The position numbers were made by a program, and so were the translations under genes. The notes beneath the pieces are model-generated. The model was given only the letters and a program-made list of their open reading frames with translations. It had not been told where the DNA came from and ran no database searches. From contig BJOX01000008.1 in assembly GCA_009731375.1 (NCBI GenBank), positions 1,074,489 to 1,138,488 on the forward strand: DNA of 64,000 bases, written 5' to 3'. This document shows positions 19,081 to 27,941 of this stretch, piece after piece. Origin of the DNA: Paulinella micropora (Eukaryota > Cercozoa > Imbricatea > Euglyphida). Positions within the stretch are counted from its first letter, which is position 1, and the number at the start of each line of letters is the position of its first letter.

Positions 19081-19893
19081 ATGGAGTACAAGGGAGGGAG
19101 AAGTTCGGGTATATACTACATAAATAGCAAAAACCGAATAACGGGAACAGACAGCGACTTTACACACGAAATCAATATGAAGGGACTAGACAATCCCACA
19201 CATTGTAAAATTCTTCATATCTATGTTCCGAAATCTTATTATTCAGTTGCCTCTCCATATAATACTTTTACATTATCCGAAGACGGGTATGAGGCTTTAA
19301 TTACAATACCAGAGGGCAACTACACAATGAACAACTTAAAAAATAAACTATCTGAGATATTGACGGCAGAAAGTCCGAATGATTATACTTATGTAGTCTC
19401 AAGCAACAATACAAACACGGAAGCGGAGGATGGAAAATTAACATTCAGTGTGTCAAATAATGGAGGTATTCAACCGCGGTTTATATTTGATGGTGATACA
19501 CGTATTCATGAGGTTATGGGTTTTGATAGAAATTCAACATATTTCTTTGCTAATGATTTTATTAAATCGCCAAATGTAATTATTTTAACTGGTGAAAAAA
19601 CTCTGTATCTTCAATCGGATTTGGTGAATGAAGGTGATAATCATGTGCTACAAGAAATATACACTGCAAACGAAATTCCTTTTGGTTCTGTCATTCATGA
19701 CGGCTCTGGTAGTGAATACGGAAAAACATTGTCCGCTAATTCAAACAATGTATTTAGGTTTTACTTGACAGACGAAAACGACCAAGCGATTAATCTTAAT
19801 GGTTTGGGTATCGTTATGACATTATTGGTTTATCGTGAAACTAATTATTTTAATTTATTTACATCATTCTTCAATCTTTTGAAAAAGAGATAA
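19081..19893 (+). CDS. Penton (minor capsid) protein
   Basis: 270 aa, intact. The start (MEYKGGRSSGIYYINSKNRITGTDSDFTHEI) has the YxxNSxxRxSGTDSxF pattern I associate with virophage/polinton-like penton proteins. IYVPKSYYSV, TFTLSEDGYEA, GNYTMNNLKNKL and NVIILTGEKTLYLQSDL follow. The family forms the pentameric capsid vertices from a single jelly roll. It lies between protease and major capsid gene as in Mavirus. Confidence 0.8.
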   Translation: MEYKGGRSSGIYYINSKNRITGTDSDFTHEINMKGLDNPTHCKILHIYVPKSYYSVASPYNTFTLSEDGYEALITIPEGNYTMNNLKNKLSEILTAESPNDYTYVVSSNNTNTEAEDGKLTFSVSNNGGIQPRFIFDGDTRIHEVMGFDRNSTYFFANDFIKSPNVIILTGEKTLYLQSDLVNEGDNHVLQEIYTANEIPFGSVIHDGSGSEYGKTLSANSNNVFRFYLTDENDQAINLNGLGIVMTLLVYRETNYFNLFTSFFNLLKKR

Positions 19894-19928
19894 ATATGAT
19901 ATTTTACTCATGCCCTTCGTGCCTTCGT

Positions 19929-19993
19929 AAAACATCGACCACCATTACAGTATAAAAACGATGTTTTAGAATATAGATTCAACAAGTTGAATC
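19929..19993 (+). terminator. Two stem-loops after the penton gene
   Basis: AAAACATCG (19929-19937) pairs with CGATGTTTT (19959-19967), and GATTCAAC pairs with GTTGAATC (19976-19993). The whole 228-base space to the next gene is otherwise non-coding. Confidence 0.5.
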
Positions 19994-20121
19994 CATAGCG
20001 AGAATGAGCGGAGCGAATGAAGCGTAATTCTAAAATATCAAAATATCAATTAATTTTAGAATTATTTTTTTTCTATAGATATATTTCGTCTATTAATCAA
20101 TCTACACTACTTTAAAAAAAA

Positions 20122-21678
20122 ATGCCTGTCCAATATGGAGGAGAACTTACACACAGCCAGAGCGAATTTATCCGCGGTAAGTATTCGCTTAACAAACTTA
20201 CTGCCCGCGAAAGTCTTGCGATTGTGCCAATTACCACTGTCGGTGGAATTGAATCAACTTTTGAAATTCCTACTCGTCCTTTGAACCTCGCAAGATCTGT
20301 GTTGCGATTTACCTACACACCAGATGCGGGTGGCGGTGCTGGAAGGCATAACCGAATTCCTATGGACTGCCTACCGATGATTAAGACGATTGAACTGCGA
20401 AGCCGAAGCGGTCAGTATCTGTGTAATCTTCAACATGTGGGACATTATACTAAGATAGTTTGGAAACCTGCGGTTTCTTATGATAGATTTATGGCTTTGG
20501 AAAACCACGGGGCAGGGTCTGGTTATGGGGCCATGCTTCAAAAGTGTAATGTGCCTAATGATACACAAGCCTCGCCTGCTGATAGAAAAACTATGGCCGA
20601 TGCTGGTTATGCAAATGTATTTGATGATGGTGCGACTGCTTTCACTGCTATTGGTGCTACTAATGCTGGTGATGAATCCGCCCACATTGTCACTCGTATA
20701 ACCGAAATGCTTCGCACCCTTGGAACAAGAGTTCAAAATTATGCAACACAGCCTCCTATCACTGCCCGCCGTCATAATGATTTGCTTGTTGCAGCAGGAA
20801 CGGGAGCCTCCTCTGTTGTAAATGTTGCTTATGAGGAGGCGAAGTATTTTGAAGGAGGAGGCAGTAACACCCCTACTCCCGTTATCAATGTGTCTATTCC
20901 TCTAGGCATGCTTTTTGGAACCATTTTTGAAATTGATAAGACTATCGGCTTTAATGAAATTCTTGATCTGAGGATTGTGTGGGAGGGAACACAGAAAACC
21001 GTATTTTATGGAACTGATGCCTTGAGTGTTGCAGCAGGGGCGACTGCCACCGCACAATCCGCAAATATTACCAACCTTAACTTATTTCTCGCTGTTGAAA
21101 CCGACCCGAATGTTATCTTGGGTGTTCAACAAAAGATTGCTGGTGAAGGATTTTCGTTTAAGACTGAATACCCTATCTCTTGGAAGACCAATCTTGCAAC
21201 AGGCACTCAGTCATTTGTTTTGAAGATGAACCGCTCTCAGGGTGAGAGAATTTGCCGAATTTACACTAGTGCTTTTAATAATACTGAAACTTCAAACACC
21301 GCATTTGATTGCGATAACCGAGCGCAAGATAAGATTACTTCTTATTACACTACTTTGGAAAGTAATAGAATTCAGCAGTTTGATATCAAATGTGCTAATG
21401 ATGAAGACTATATGCTTTTGAAGGAAAAAATTAAAGGTTCCACCATTTTGAACTCTAATGTTTATAAATATAACTGGTTCCATGTTGATTTCTGGGACCA
21501 CAACCGCCCACTTTATGACAAGCGAGAAGAAGAGGGTTATGAAGTGGCTGGGCTATCATTGGACACCGAACGGCGGTATGAATGGAGTGTGGAAGGGGCA
21601 AAGCAATTAAATTATTATACTTATGCTATTCTTCAGAGGACTATTGTTGTTAAGGGAATTGAAATTCTTATGTCGTAA
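20122..21678 (+). CDS. Major capsid protein (double jelly-roll type)
   Basis: 518 aa, the longest intact viral ORF. Begins MPVQYGGELTHSQSEFIRGKY, with IPTRPLNLARSVLRFTYTP early and a C-terminal part rich in aromatic strands (YNWFHVDFWDHNRPLYDKR) ending RTIVVKGIEILMS. Length, position after the penton gene and absence of other candidates identify it as the capsid hexon protein of a virophage/polinton-like virus; such proteins carry two jelly rolls and form pseudo-hexameric trimers. The sequence alone does not decide between virophage and polinton-like lineages. A short AT stem (ATTAATA/TATTAAT, about 21688-21719) follows. Confidence 0.8.
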   Translation: MPVQYGGELTHSQSEFIRGKYSLNKLTARESLAIVPITTVGGIESTFEIPTRPLNLARSVLRFTYTPDAGGGAGRHNRIPMDCLPMIKTIELRSRSGQYLCNLQHVGHYTKIVWKPAVSYDRFMALENHGAGSGYGAMLQKCNVPNDTQASPADRKTMADAGYANVFDDGATAFTAIGATNAGDESAHIVTRITEMLRTLGTRVQNYATQPPITARRHNDLLVAAGTGASSVVNVAYEEAKYFEGGGSNTPTPVINVSIPLGMLFGTIFEIDKTIGFNEILDLRIVWEGTQKTVFYGTDALSVAAGATATAQSANITNLNLFLAVETDPNVILGVQQKIAGEGFSFKTEYPISWKTNLATGTQSFVLKMNRSQGERICRIYTSAFNNTETSNTAFDCDNRAQDKITSYYTTLESNRIQQFDIKCANDEDYMLLKEKIKGSTILNSNVYKYNWFHVDFWDHNRPLYDKREEEGYEVAGLSLDTERRYEWSVEGAKQLNYYTYAILQRTIVVKGIEILMS

Positions 21679-21709
21679 GTGAAAAAAATTAATAAGTTTA
21701 GATTTATTT

Positions 21710-21724
21710 TTTTATTAATATATA
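21710..21724 (+). promoter_or_regulatory. ATTAATATATA motif before the ORF at 21725
   Basis: T-rich run followed by ATTAATATATA immediately before the ATG, another example of the AATATA-type element seen before most viral starts. It also forms one arm of the stem after the capsid gene. Confidence 0.35.
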
Positions 21725-22972
21725 ATGTCTAACCAGAGAAATTTAATCGCACAAAATCCCGACGGAAAGTTTATGAATGTAAAAGTCGGGCATGATGGCT
21801 ATCTTAAGACTAATGTTGAAAAAACAGCATTTGGTGAATTAGCAACATCACAATACACACCGATTATACAAGAAACATTTATGTATAATGTAAATACCTC
21901 TAAGTGGAACACAAGCACTACTAGTGCTACATTAGAGCAAAAGAGTGCTATGGCATATCTAACAACACAGGCAGTTGGAGGTTCAAGATTATTCATTGAA
22001 ACAAAAAAGAAAATTAAATATCGTGCTGGTATGGGTGTATGTGTCAGATTTACTGCTTTGTGGAATACAAATGAAGCAGGCGGATATTCATCTTATGTAG
22101 GTATTGGTGATTCCTTCTTGACGGACGGATTTTTCTTCTCAAGAGAAAATGGTGTAATGAAAATATACCAATTTAACAACTCTGCCGTCATTACCGAGGT
22201 TAAACAAAGTCAATGGAATGTAGATGAAGCGGATGGAACCGATTACTTACCAGCAATTGATTTCAGTAAGGGTAATCTATTTCAGATTAAATATCAATAC
22301 TTGGGTTTCGGGCAGATATCATTTTATATTGAAAATCCAAACACTGGACAATTTCAACTAGTCCATGCTATACGATATGCCAACAGCAAAACTGCTACAT
22401 CTCTTAATAATACTACTTTACCATTCTTGGCTTCTTTGGCTGTTGGTGCTAATCCGCAAATCCANNNNNNNNNNCATCTTAGAATCGCCAGTGTTGGATG
22501 CTTTATTGAAGGAACTGAAATCATAAGAGGTATTCCATTTATTTATGAAAGAACAGCAAATACAACGAATGTAGCAACTCATGCTTTTACTATGAGGAAT
22601 AATACTAATATTATTGGAAACACTATTGCTAATTATAGTATAGTGTATCCTAGACGGCTAAATATTCTAAATACTGACACTAAAAGTAGCGTAATCATTA
22701 AGGTAATAAAAAATGCTACACTTACAGGTGCAGTGTATGCTGAGAACAATACAAATACGAGTTTAGTTTCGTTTGATACTACTGCCACTATTAGTGGCGG
22801 GAATGTGATTGCTGTTGTATTCGTGAATACTAGTGATGCTCAAAGTATAAATTTTGCTGATTATGATTTAGATGACATGTTGCCAAGCGAAAGGCTAACA
22901 ATAACAGCACAGGCTACTGCAAACCAGACTATAAGTATTCAGTATGCTTTTACTTGGTTAGAAGACCCATGA
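21725..22972 (+). CDS. Viral structural-like protein, possible adhesin
   Basis: About 415 codons with one 10-N gap (22465-22474). Begins MSNQRNLIAQNPDGKFMNVKVG. The middle part resembles a beta-sandwich (SSYVGIGDSFLTDGFFFSREN, IKYQYLGFGQISFYIENPN), and the end has repeated Thr/Asn-rich strands (MRNNTNIIGNTI, TITAQATANQTISIQYAF). It follows the major capsid gene on the same strand. A surface or receptor-binding role is inferred from fold impression and position only; I cannot name a family. Confidence 0.55.
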   Translation: MSNQRNLIAQNPDGKFMNVKVGHDGYLKTNVEKTAFGELATSQYTPIIQETFMYNVNTSKWNTSTTSATLEQKSAMAYLTTQAVGGSRLFIETKKKIKYRAGMGVCVRFTALWNTNEAGGYSSYVGIGDSFLTDGFFFSRENGVMKIYQFNNSAVITEVKQSQWNVDEADGTDYLPAIDFSKGNLFQIKYQYLGFGQISFYIENPNTGQFQLVHAIRYANSKTATSLNNTTLPFLASLAVGANPQIXXXXHLRIASVGCFIEGTEIIRGIPFIYERTANTTNVATHAFTMRNNTNIIGNTIANYSIVYPRRLNILNTDTKSSVIIKVIKNATLTGAVYAENNTNTSLVSFDTTATISGGNVIAVVFVNTSDAQSINFADYDLDDMLPSERLTITAQATANQTISIQYAFTWLEDP

Positions 22973-23119
22973 ACGCAAAAAAAAACGAAAATGGAAGTGT
23001 GGATTTTCAAATATCACTTTTTAAAATACTTGATAAAATTATTTTTTCTAACTTCATTCATTTCTTCATTTTTTTCTAGAAATGAAAGTACACATGCCAC
23101 ATCGCAAAATCTATCATCG

Positions 23120-23476
23120 TCAATTGAAACTGATAACACATTTTTTCTTACACTCTTTACAAGATGCTTTATTTAATATACATCCTTCTTCTGTACATGT
23201 AGCAGTCGCTATTTCTTCGCCTACATTAGCCTTTATTTCAGTGATACCCGTCTCTTTTAAATCAGTCGCCTTAAAAGGTGTGATCTCTTCTTTGTCCGTT
23301 ATGGCCTCCAATGGAATAACTACTTTCACGTTGTCATCGCGGGGTTTGTATTGCTCATAGAAAGAAACAATGTCAGGCTTAGTCCATTTAATTGTTGGCA
23401 TTTTGACATTGCCGCCGTCAAGGCTCCATTTTTCAATTTCATTCAAGTAGTCTTGTTTGGTGATGAGGTCCGACAT
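23120..23476 (-). CDS. Viral hypothetical protein with C-terminal Cys cluster
   Basis: 118 aa, MSDLITKQDYLNEIEKWS... . A Trp/Lys-rich N-terminal half (KMPTIKWTKPDIVSFYEQYKP) and a C-terminal CTEEGCILNKASCKECKKKC that could bind zinc. First gene of the leftward cluster that continues to the polymerase and the right end. Function unknown. Confidence 0.5.
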   Translation of the reverse strand: MSDLITKQDYLNEIEKWSLDGGNVKMPTIKWTKPDIVSFYEQYKPRDDNVKVVIPLEAITDKEEITPFKATDLKETGITEIKANVGEEIATATCTEEGCILNKASCKECKKKCVISFN

Positions 23477-23504
23477 AATTTGTATATAATATAAATATTA
23501 ATTT

Positions 23505-23795
23505 TTATTGTAAATATTTTTTTACTTCACTTTTAATGTCAGTAAATTTATCAAACCACGGCTGTTTCATAACCCATTCAAGATATGGTTTGTCAATGGT
23601 AGCAGCATCTTGAATTTTCTTACCTTTATACTTACCGAATGGAAAAATATCCCTTGGCTTGCCTTCTCTACTTTTTTCAATTGCCTTAATTTCTTCGTCA
23701 ATCATCTGTTGGACATCTCTTACTGAAAAGAATTCCTTATTCTTCTCAATTGAAAGTCGTCCAAATTTTTCAGATAGTCTGGTGAGGGTAGTCAT
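23505..23795 (-). CDS. ExoX C-terminal-like (DUF3820-like) small protein
   Basis: 96 aa. Residues 50-96 read FPFGKYKGKKIQDAATIDKPYLEWVMKQPWF in outline, the pattern of the small domain found at the C-terminus of exodeoxyribonuclease X-like proteins and in DUF3820. No nuclease domain is attached. Its position beside the DNA polymerase suggests a DNA-replication or repair accessory role (inference). Confidence 0.65.
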   Translation of the reverse strand: MTTLTRLSEKFGRLSIEKNKEFFSVRDVQQMIDEEIKAIEKSREGKPRDIFPFGKYKGKKIQDAATIDKPYLEWVMKQPWFDKFTDIKSEVKKYLQ

Positions 23796-23852
23796 CTGTC
23801 TATATAGAGTGGTAAAAAATTTTATGGAAAAAAATTAATTATTTGATTATTA

Positions 23853-26745
23853 TTAAATTTTAAGAGCGGACACGAAGCCGTAAGGGATACTATCATTTTC
23901 GTTGATAAACTCACGCCCGCACCATCTTGTTTTATTAATAACTACTTTTACTACATTCTTTTGGTGATGTATGCTAAAGTGTTCAATATGTTGTTGTTTG
24001 CTGTTTCTGCTAGTGTGTATTTTCTTCATTATAAAATCTCTGGTATTAGTTAAACTTTCGCCCTTATCCATTAATTCATAAGCGGTTGGATTTAATTTTT
24101 TCACATCTAAACCTTTTCCTCTAAAGTGGAAATGAGTTTTACCTTTTTCTTCACCTTTCTTTACATACTCCAACATATATAATTTTGGTGCTACCCATAT
24201 TCCCCTTATTATTTTACAATTGGTTCCAAGGTCATCATCCATTCCGCCGATTGTTTTATCTCTAAATCTTTTAATTCGTTCAATGTTTCTTGCATGGCTT
24301 TGAATGCTGTCTGTATCTGTATAATAATAATCTCTGTCGGGGTCGTTGTTTGGATTGGCTTCAGTCATATACTTATACATAATTCGTCTGCTGTATGCTA
24401 GGATAAATGCCCCGTAGTGAGTGGGTTTCGTAATTCTTTCTTCTTTTTCTTGCTCATCTCTTGGAATACCGCTGATTAACCATAATTCACCATTAGCCTC
24501 TTCAAACTTTTCAATATCAGTTATCACATGCTTAGCCCAGAATTTCCAATACTCGTGATTTTTTGTTATGTATTTACTCGCGGTGTTTATTGGTCTCTGA
24601 ATGGTCTTACCATATAAAGCATTCATAAATAACTTTGCTAATAAATACTGCGGTGTGCCTTTCTTTGAATTTTGTTTTTTCTTGAATAAGTCCGAAATAT
24701 ATTCTTTAAATACTGGTTCGGCTTCTTCAGTGTAATATCCACGAATGATTTTGACTTGGTAGCCAAGTTCAATCATATCTTCAATATCTACAGAAGTTAG
24801 CCATTGGTCTTTCATATCTCTTAACTCCCATTTTAAACACCCCTTACTATCTCTATACGGAACCCGCGGATGTAATATATTTTTTGGAGATATGTAATCA
24901 ACATTATATATCCCTAGTTTCCCTTTCATTTCTCCGTTGGATAAAGACTTACAACATCGGCATCAATAAGATAATCTACAACTTCATCAAACCCAATTTC
25001 ACCATTTATGTATTTTTGATATTGTTCTGAAATAAATCGCCTTTTGCTTGGATAAGTTCTAGCACCATATACAGCCCTTCTAAAATCTTTTTCTTGTTTT
25101 AAATTCGGTAGTTGAATAACATATTTACCATCTATCTTCTTTTTCCATAAATTCCAAGTTAGAGACGAAGTAGATATATAAGCGGTTAAATTAATTTTGT
25201 GTTCTTCATTTCTTTGTCTGTTTAGTGTGTCGTGTAGTTCCTTCAAACCCATAACATCTTTTTCTAAATATGTTAGACATTCCTTTTTCGTTTCATCATC
25301 CATCTCTTCCCATCGTTTGTGTTTGCTATGGTCGAAGTCTCCTTTTAACACATTACATCCCAGTGTTTCAAGGTTCTTTTTTAGACTTCCCTCAGTGTGC
25401 TTACATAAATCCCAGAATTTTATATTTTTGTATTCTAATGAGATAATAGCACCATTATTCATAAGGGTCGCATTTTTTATTCTTCTTTTGATAAATTCTT
25501 TCTGTAATGAGTAATGGTCAAACTTACTACCATTGAAAGCATTAACATATAATTTCGCTTTTGGTTTTCTTTTGATAAATCATCCGCATATTCAAAAATT
25601 ATATCAAGTAATTCAGGAATACATTCATCGCCTGCTACATATTTAAAGCCGATATCCGAAATGGTATAGCCTGCTATGTATGGTGTGTGTAATTCGTATT
25701 CATTTGTAAAAGTCTCTAAGTCATAATGAAATACTTCATCTTGATTATTATACTTAGCCTCTTCAAATCTAGTAAGTAAAGACCTTACCTGATTTTCTTT
25801 TCCTCTTAATTTAGCCTTTGCATATGAAACTCTTTTATTATTACAAGTGTGCTTATTAAAATAAGTTGAAAAGCAATCTGGACACTTATTTTTGTTTCTT
25901 TTTATGAAACTTATATAATGTCCTTTGAGTAGATAACAAAGCACATCTGCGGTTATTAAAGGGGCTTCAAAATTTTTGAATGTCTGTTTGCTTGTTGCAT
26001 CAGTCAATTCAAAATACTTACCTTCAATACAATATTTTTTTAAGATTTCAAAGCCGACTGATAAAGGTATCGGAGTATTAGGCTCAAGTTTGAATTCACT
26101 TCTAATGTCATTACATACTTTTTTATTGAGTTTTGATTTACCTTTCATTGGTAAATTTAGTATGTTTTTAACGACATGAAAGAAACAATTATTATCTTTG
26201 CTTCTTGGATTAATATGTATCCCTTCGGGTGTTTTATGTTTTTTATCACTTCCTGTATCATTACACCCGCCTCCGTCTTCTTGGATAATTTGAATAGTTA
26301 TATGTTGAATAATTCTTTCATATCCATTCGCACTGGCTTCAAGATTTTGTTCGTTGTATAAATATATATCACGAAACAACTCATCTATGTCTTTTAACTT
26401 ATCTGAGTTAAAAGTTTTCCACTTGTAAAACTTACTATCATCTGCGTCTGTTATATACCCAAACTTAACATGAAGACTTGCTTCGTTTGTCAGTCCTCTA
26501 TTTTTGGCATCCTTAACTGCTCTCATAATTAATATTTCAATCGTTTCCATATCATAGAAGTTAATGTCAAGGTCTTTAGAAGGGTATGTATATCCATTTA
26601 TACCTCTGTTTTTTATTGGTCTTAGTTCTACAAGTTTTACCTCGCGCTTCTTCGCTTCTTGTGTCTTAGTTTCCCTTAAGTTCGCCCTTACCTTCGCTAG
26701 TTCTACATTTTCCTTCGTTGGTCTGGGTGGTAAAGGTGGTGGCAT
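23853..26745 (-). pseudogene. Protein-primed family B DNA polymerase, split by two frameshifts
   Basis: Reads leftward over about 960 codons in three frames: 26745 to about 25555, about 25555-24926, and 24929-23853. The first part has a Cys/His module (KDNNCFFHVVKNIL... GHYISFI), a CPDCFSTYFNKHTC zinc-finger-like motif and exonuclease motif I (YDLETF). The second has exonuclease II (FNGSKFDHY), III (YLEKDV) and polymerase motif A (DVVSLYP). The third has motif B (KLFMNALYGKT) and motif C (YTDTDS). All catalytic motifs are present, so the shifts (near 25555 and 24928, both in A runs) may be assembly errors. It replicates linear viral DNA from a protein primer. Confidence 0.85.
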
Positions 26746-26843
26746 ACTTTTTTTATATCAAAGCGGATATAAAAATAATAAAAAATAATAATAAATTATC
26801 TGTTATATTTATATATAATAATATCTTATCTTTAAATAGAAAT

Positions 26844-27062
26844 TCATTTCATTGCCTCCATTCTTTTCAACTTAAGTAATGCTTGCTTTACTTCATCTCT
26901 TTTTTTCTTTCTCCGTTCTGCTATTATTGCTTTGTTTTGGTTGTAGTATTCCATTGAGTTCTGTCTATGTCTTTCTGGGTCTTTTTGTATAAATTCCCTC
27001 GCCTTTCTCCGTAAGGCTTCCTTTTTCCCTTCTGGTGTTTTATATATTGGTTTTCTACCCAT
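26844..27062 (-). CDS. Small basic viral protein
   Basis: 72 aa, MGRKPIYKTPEGKKEALRRK..., strongly basic and helical with repeated Arg/Lys, ending LKLKRMEAMK. Resembles short DNA-binding proteins that begin with a GRKP-type hook, but I cannot assign a family. Confidence 0.4.
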   Translation of the reverse strand: MGRKPIYKTPEGKKEALRRKAREFIQKDPERHRQNSMEYYNQNKAIIAERRKKKRDEVKQALLKLKRMEAMK

Positions 27063-27122
27063 CTTTGTGTATATATAATAAAAAAATAATCTTTAATATA
27101 TATTAAATATTGTTTGTTTGTA

Positions 27123-27407
27123 TCAAGGGATAGTAATTTCAATTCCATAATGTTTTCCTGTCCCTCCTCCATAGATTGAATAATATACTTGTTTCCTTCC
27201 TTTAATCTTTAGAGTTTCTGCTAAGTGCTTGCTGATATATCCGAGTTGCTTTCCGCTTTCTGTTTCAACCTTTATTGCATTTTTATCAAATTTGTTTTCT
27301 GGCTCGTGTTGAATAAAAACTTTTTCACCTCGTCCTATGGTTTTAAGATAAGAAATATTATCTTGTCTCCCATCAAATGAAACACCCACAACTCTGGTCG
27401 TCGTCAT
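27123..27407 (-). CDS. HIRAN-domain protein
   Basis: 94 aa, essentially one domain: VVGVSFDGRQDNISYLKTIG, then VFIQHEPENKFDKNAIKVE and GKQLGYISKHLAE, the characteristic HIRAN order (hydrophobic start, EP-N-DxxAI, GYI). HIRAN domains bind 3' single-stranded DNA ends in fork-remodelling helicases. A free-standing viral copy may protect or recruit to replication ends (inference). Confidence 0.75.
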   Translation of the reverse strand: MTTTRVVGVSFDGRQDNISYLKTIGRGEKVFIQHEPENKFDKNAIKVETESGKQLGYISKHLAETLKIKGRKQVYYSIYGGGTGKHYGIEITIP

Positions 27408-27413
27408 TTTATA

Positions 27414-27469
27414 GAAACTTTTAGAAAAAGTTTCACAAAATCTGTTTGCTCGAAGATTTTGAAAATCTT
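27414..27469 (-). terminator. Two stem-loops between the zinc-finger ORF and the HIRAN gene
   Basis: GAAACTTTT/AAAAGTTTC (27414-27434) and AAGATTTT/AAAATCTT (27453-27469), 3' of the minus-strand ORF that ends at 27512 and directly upstream of the HIRAN start. Confidence 0.5.
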
Positions 27470-27511
27470 TGTTATATACATATAAATAATATTTGTTTAA
27501 AATAAAATTAA

Positions 27512-27754
27512 TTATTTGTTTTTAAAATATCTTTCTATGTCATCGTTTCTATATGTTATACGACTGAATTTATGTCCTCCTAACATAATATCTTCTTTCT
27601 CCGCAAAGAAGTCTCTATGTGATTGGCTTTTTTCGTGTGCGTATTTGCTATATATTCCTATCTTCTTACCACAGACACATGTATATTTATTTTTCCTTCT
27701 TTCTTTTAAGTATTCATTTCTCTTCTGCTTTCTAATTTGTTGTTTGTCGTCCAT
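27512..27754 (-). CDS. Small viral zinc-finger-like protein
   Basis: 80 aa. Basic start (MDDKQQIRKQKRNEYLKERR), then CVCGKKIGIYSKYAHEKSQSH, a Cys2-His2-like finger similar to the one at the end of the GIY-YIG protein. Last gene before the right terminal repeat. Confidence 0.5.
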   Translation of the reverse strand: MDDKQQIRKQKRNEYLKERRKNKYTCVCGKKIGIYSKYAHEKSQSHRDFFAEKEDIMLGGHKFSRITYRNDDIERYFKNK

Positions 27755-27796
27755 CTATATCAAGACAAAATTTTTTCTTTTATTATACATATATGT

Positions 27797-27935
27797 TTTC
27801 TTGTAGTGTGCTGTAGAAGGCTATTTGGTTGTTTTTGTTTCTTTGTATCTACTATCAACAGGAGAGGGTGCAACACACAAAACGAAGTCGTGGATTTTGC
27901 AAAAATTCACGACGAGATTTTGTGTATCATCTACT
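27797..27935 (+). repeat. Right terminal inverted repeat of viral copy 1
   Basis: Matches 790-928 base for base in length (139) with a few changes (for example GCTGTAGAAGG for GCTATATAAGG). Contains the same internal hairpin. Followed by CCCGGG (27936-27941) and then host coding DNA. Confidence 0.9.
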
Positions 27936-27941
27936 CCCGGG

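Larger units (their letters stand above)
8195..27935 (+). mobile_element. Integrated virophage/polinton-like virus, copy 1 (left end missing)
   Basis: About 19.7 kb of AT-rich, compact, intron-poor sequence with integrase, protein-primed DNA polymerase, packaging ATPase, cysteine protease, penton and major capsid genes, ending in a terminal repeat. The left terminal repeat and first kb, known from copies 0 and 2, are absent: host sequence joins inside the first viral gene at about 8195. ATPase, protease, penton and major capsid follow each other as in Mavirus. A full element assembled from both copies would be roughly 21 kb. Confidence 0.9.
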
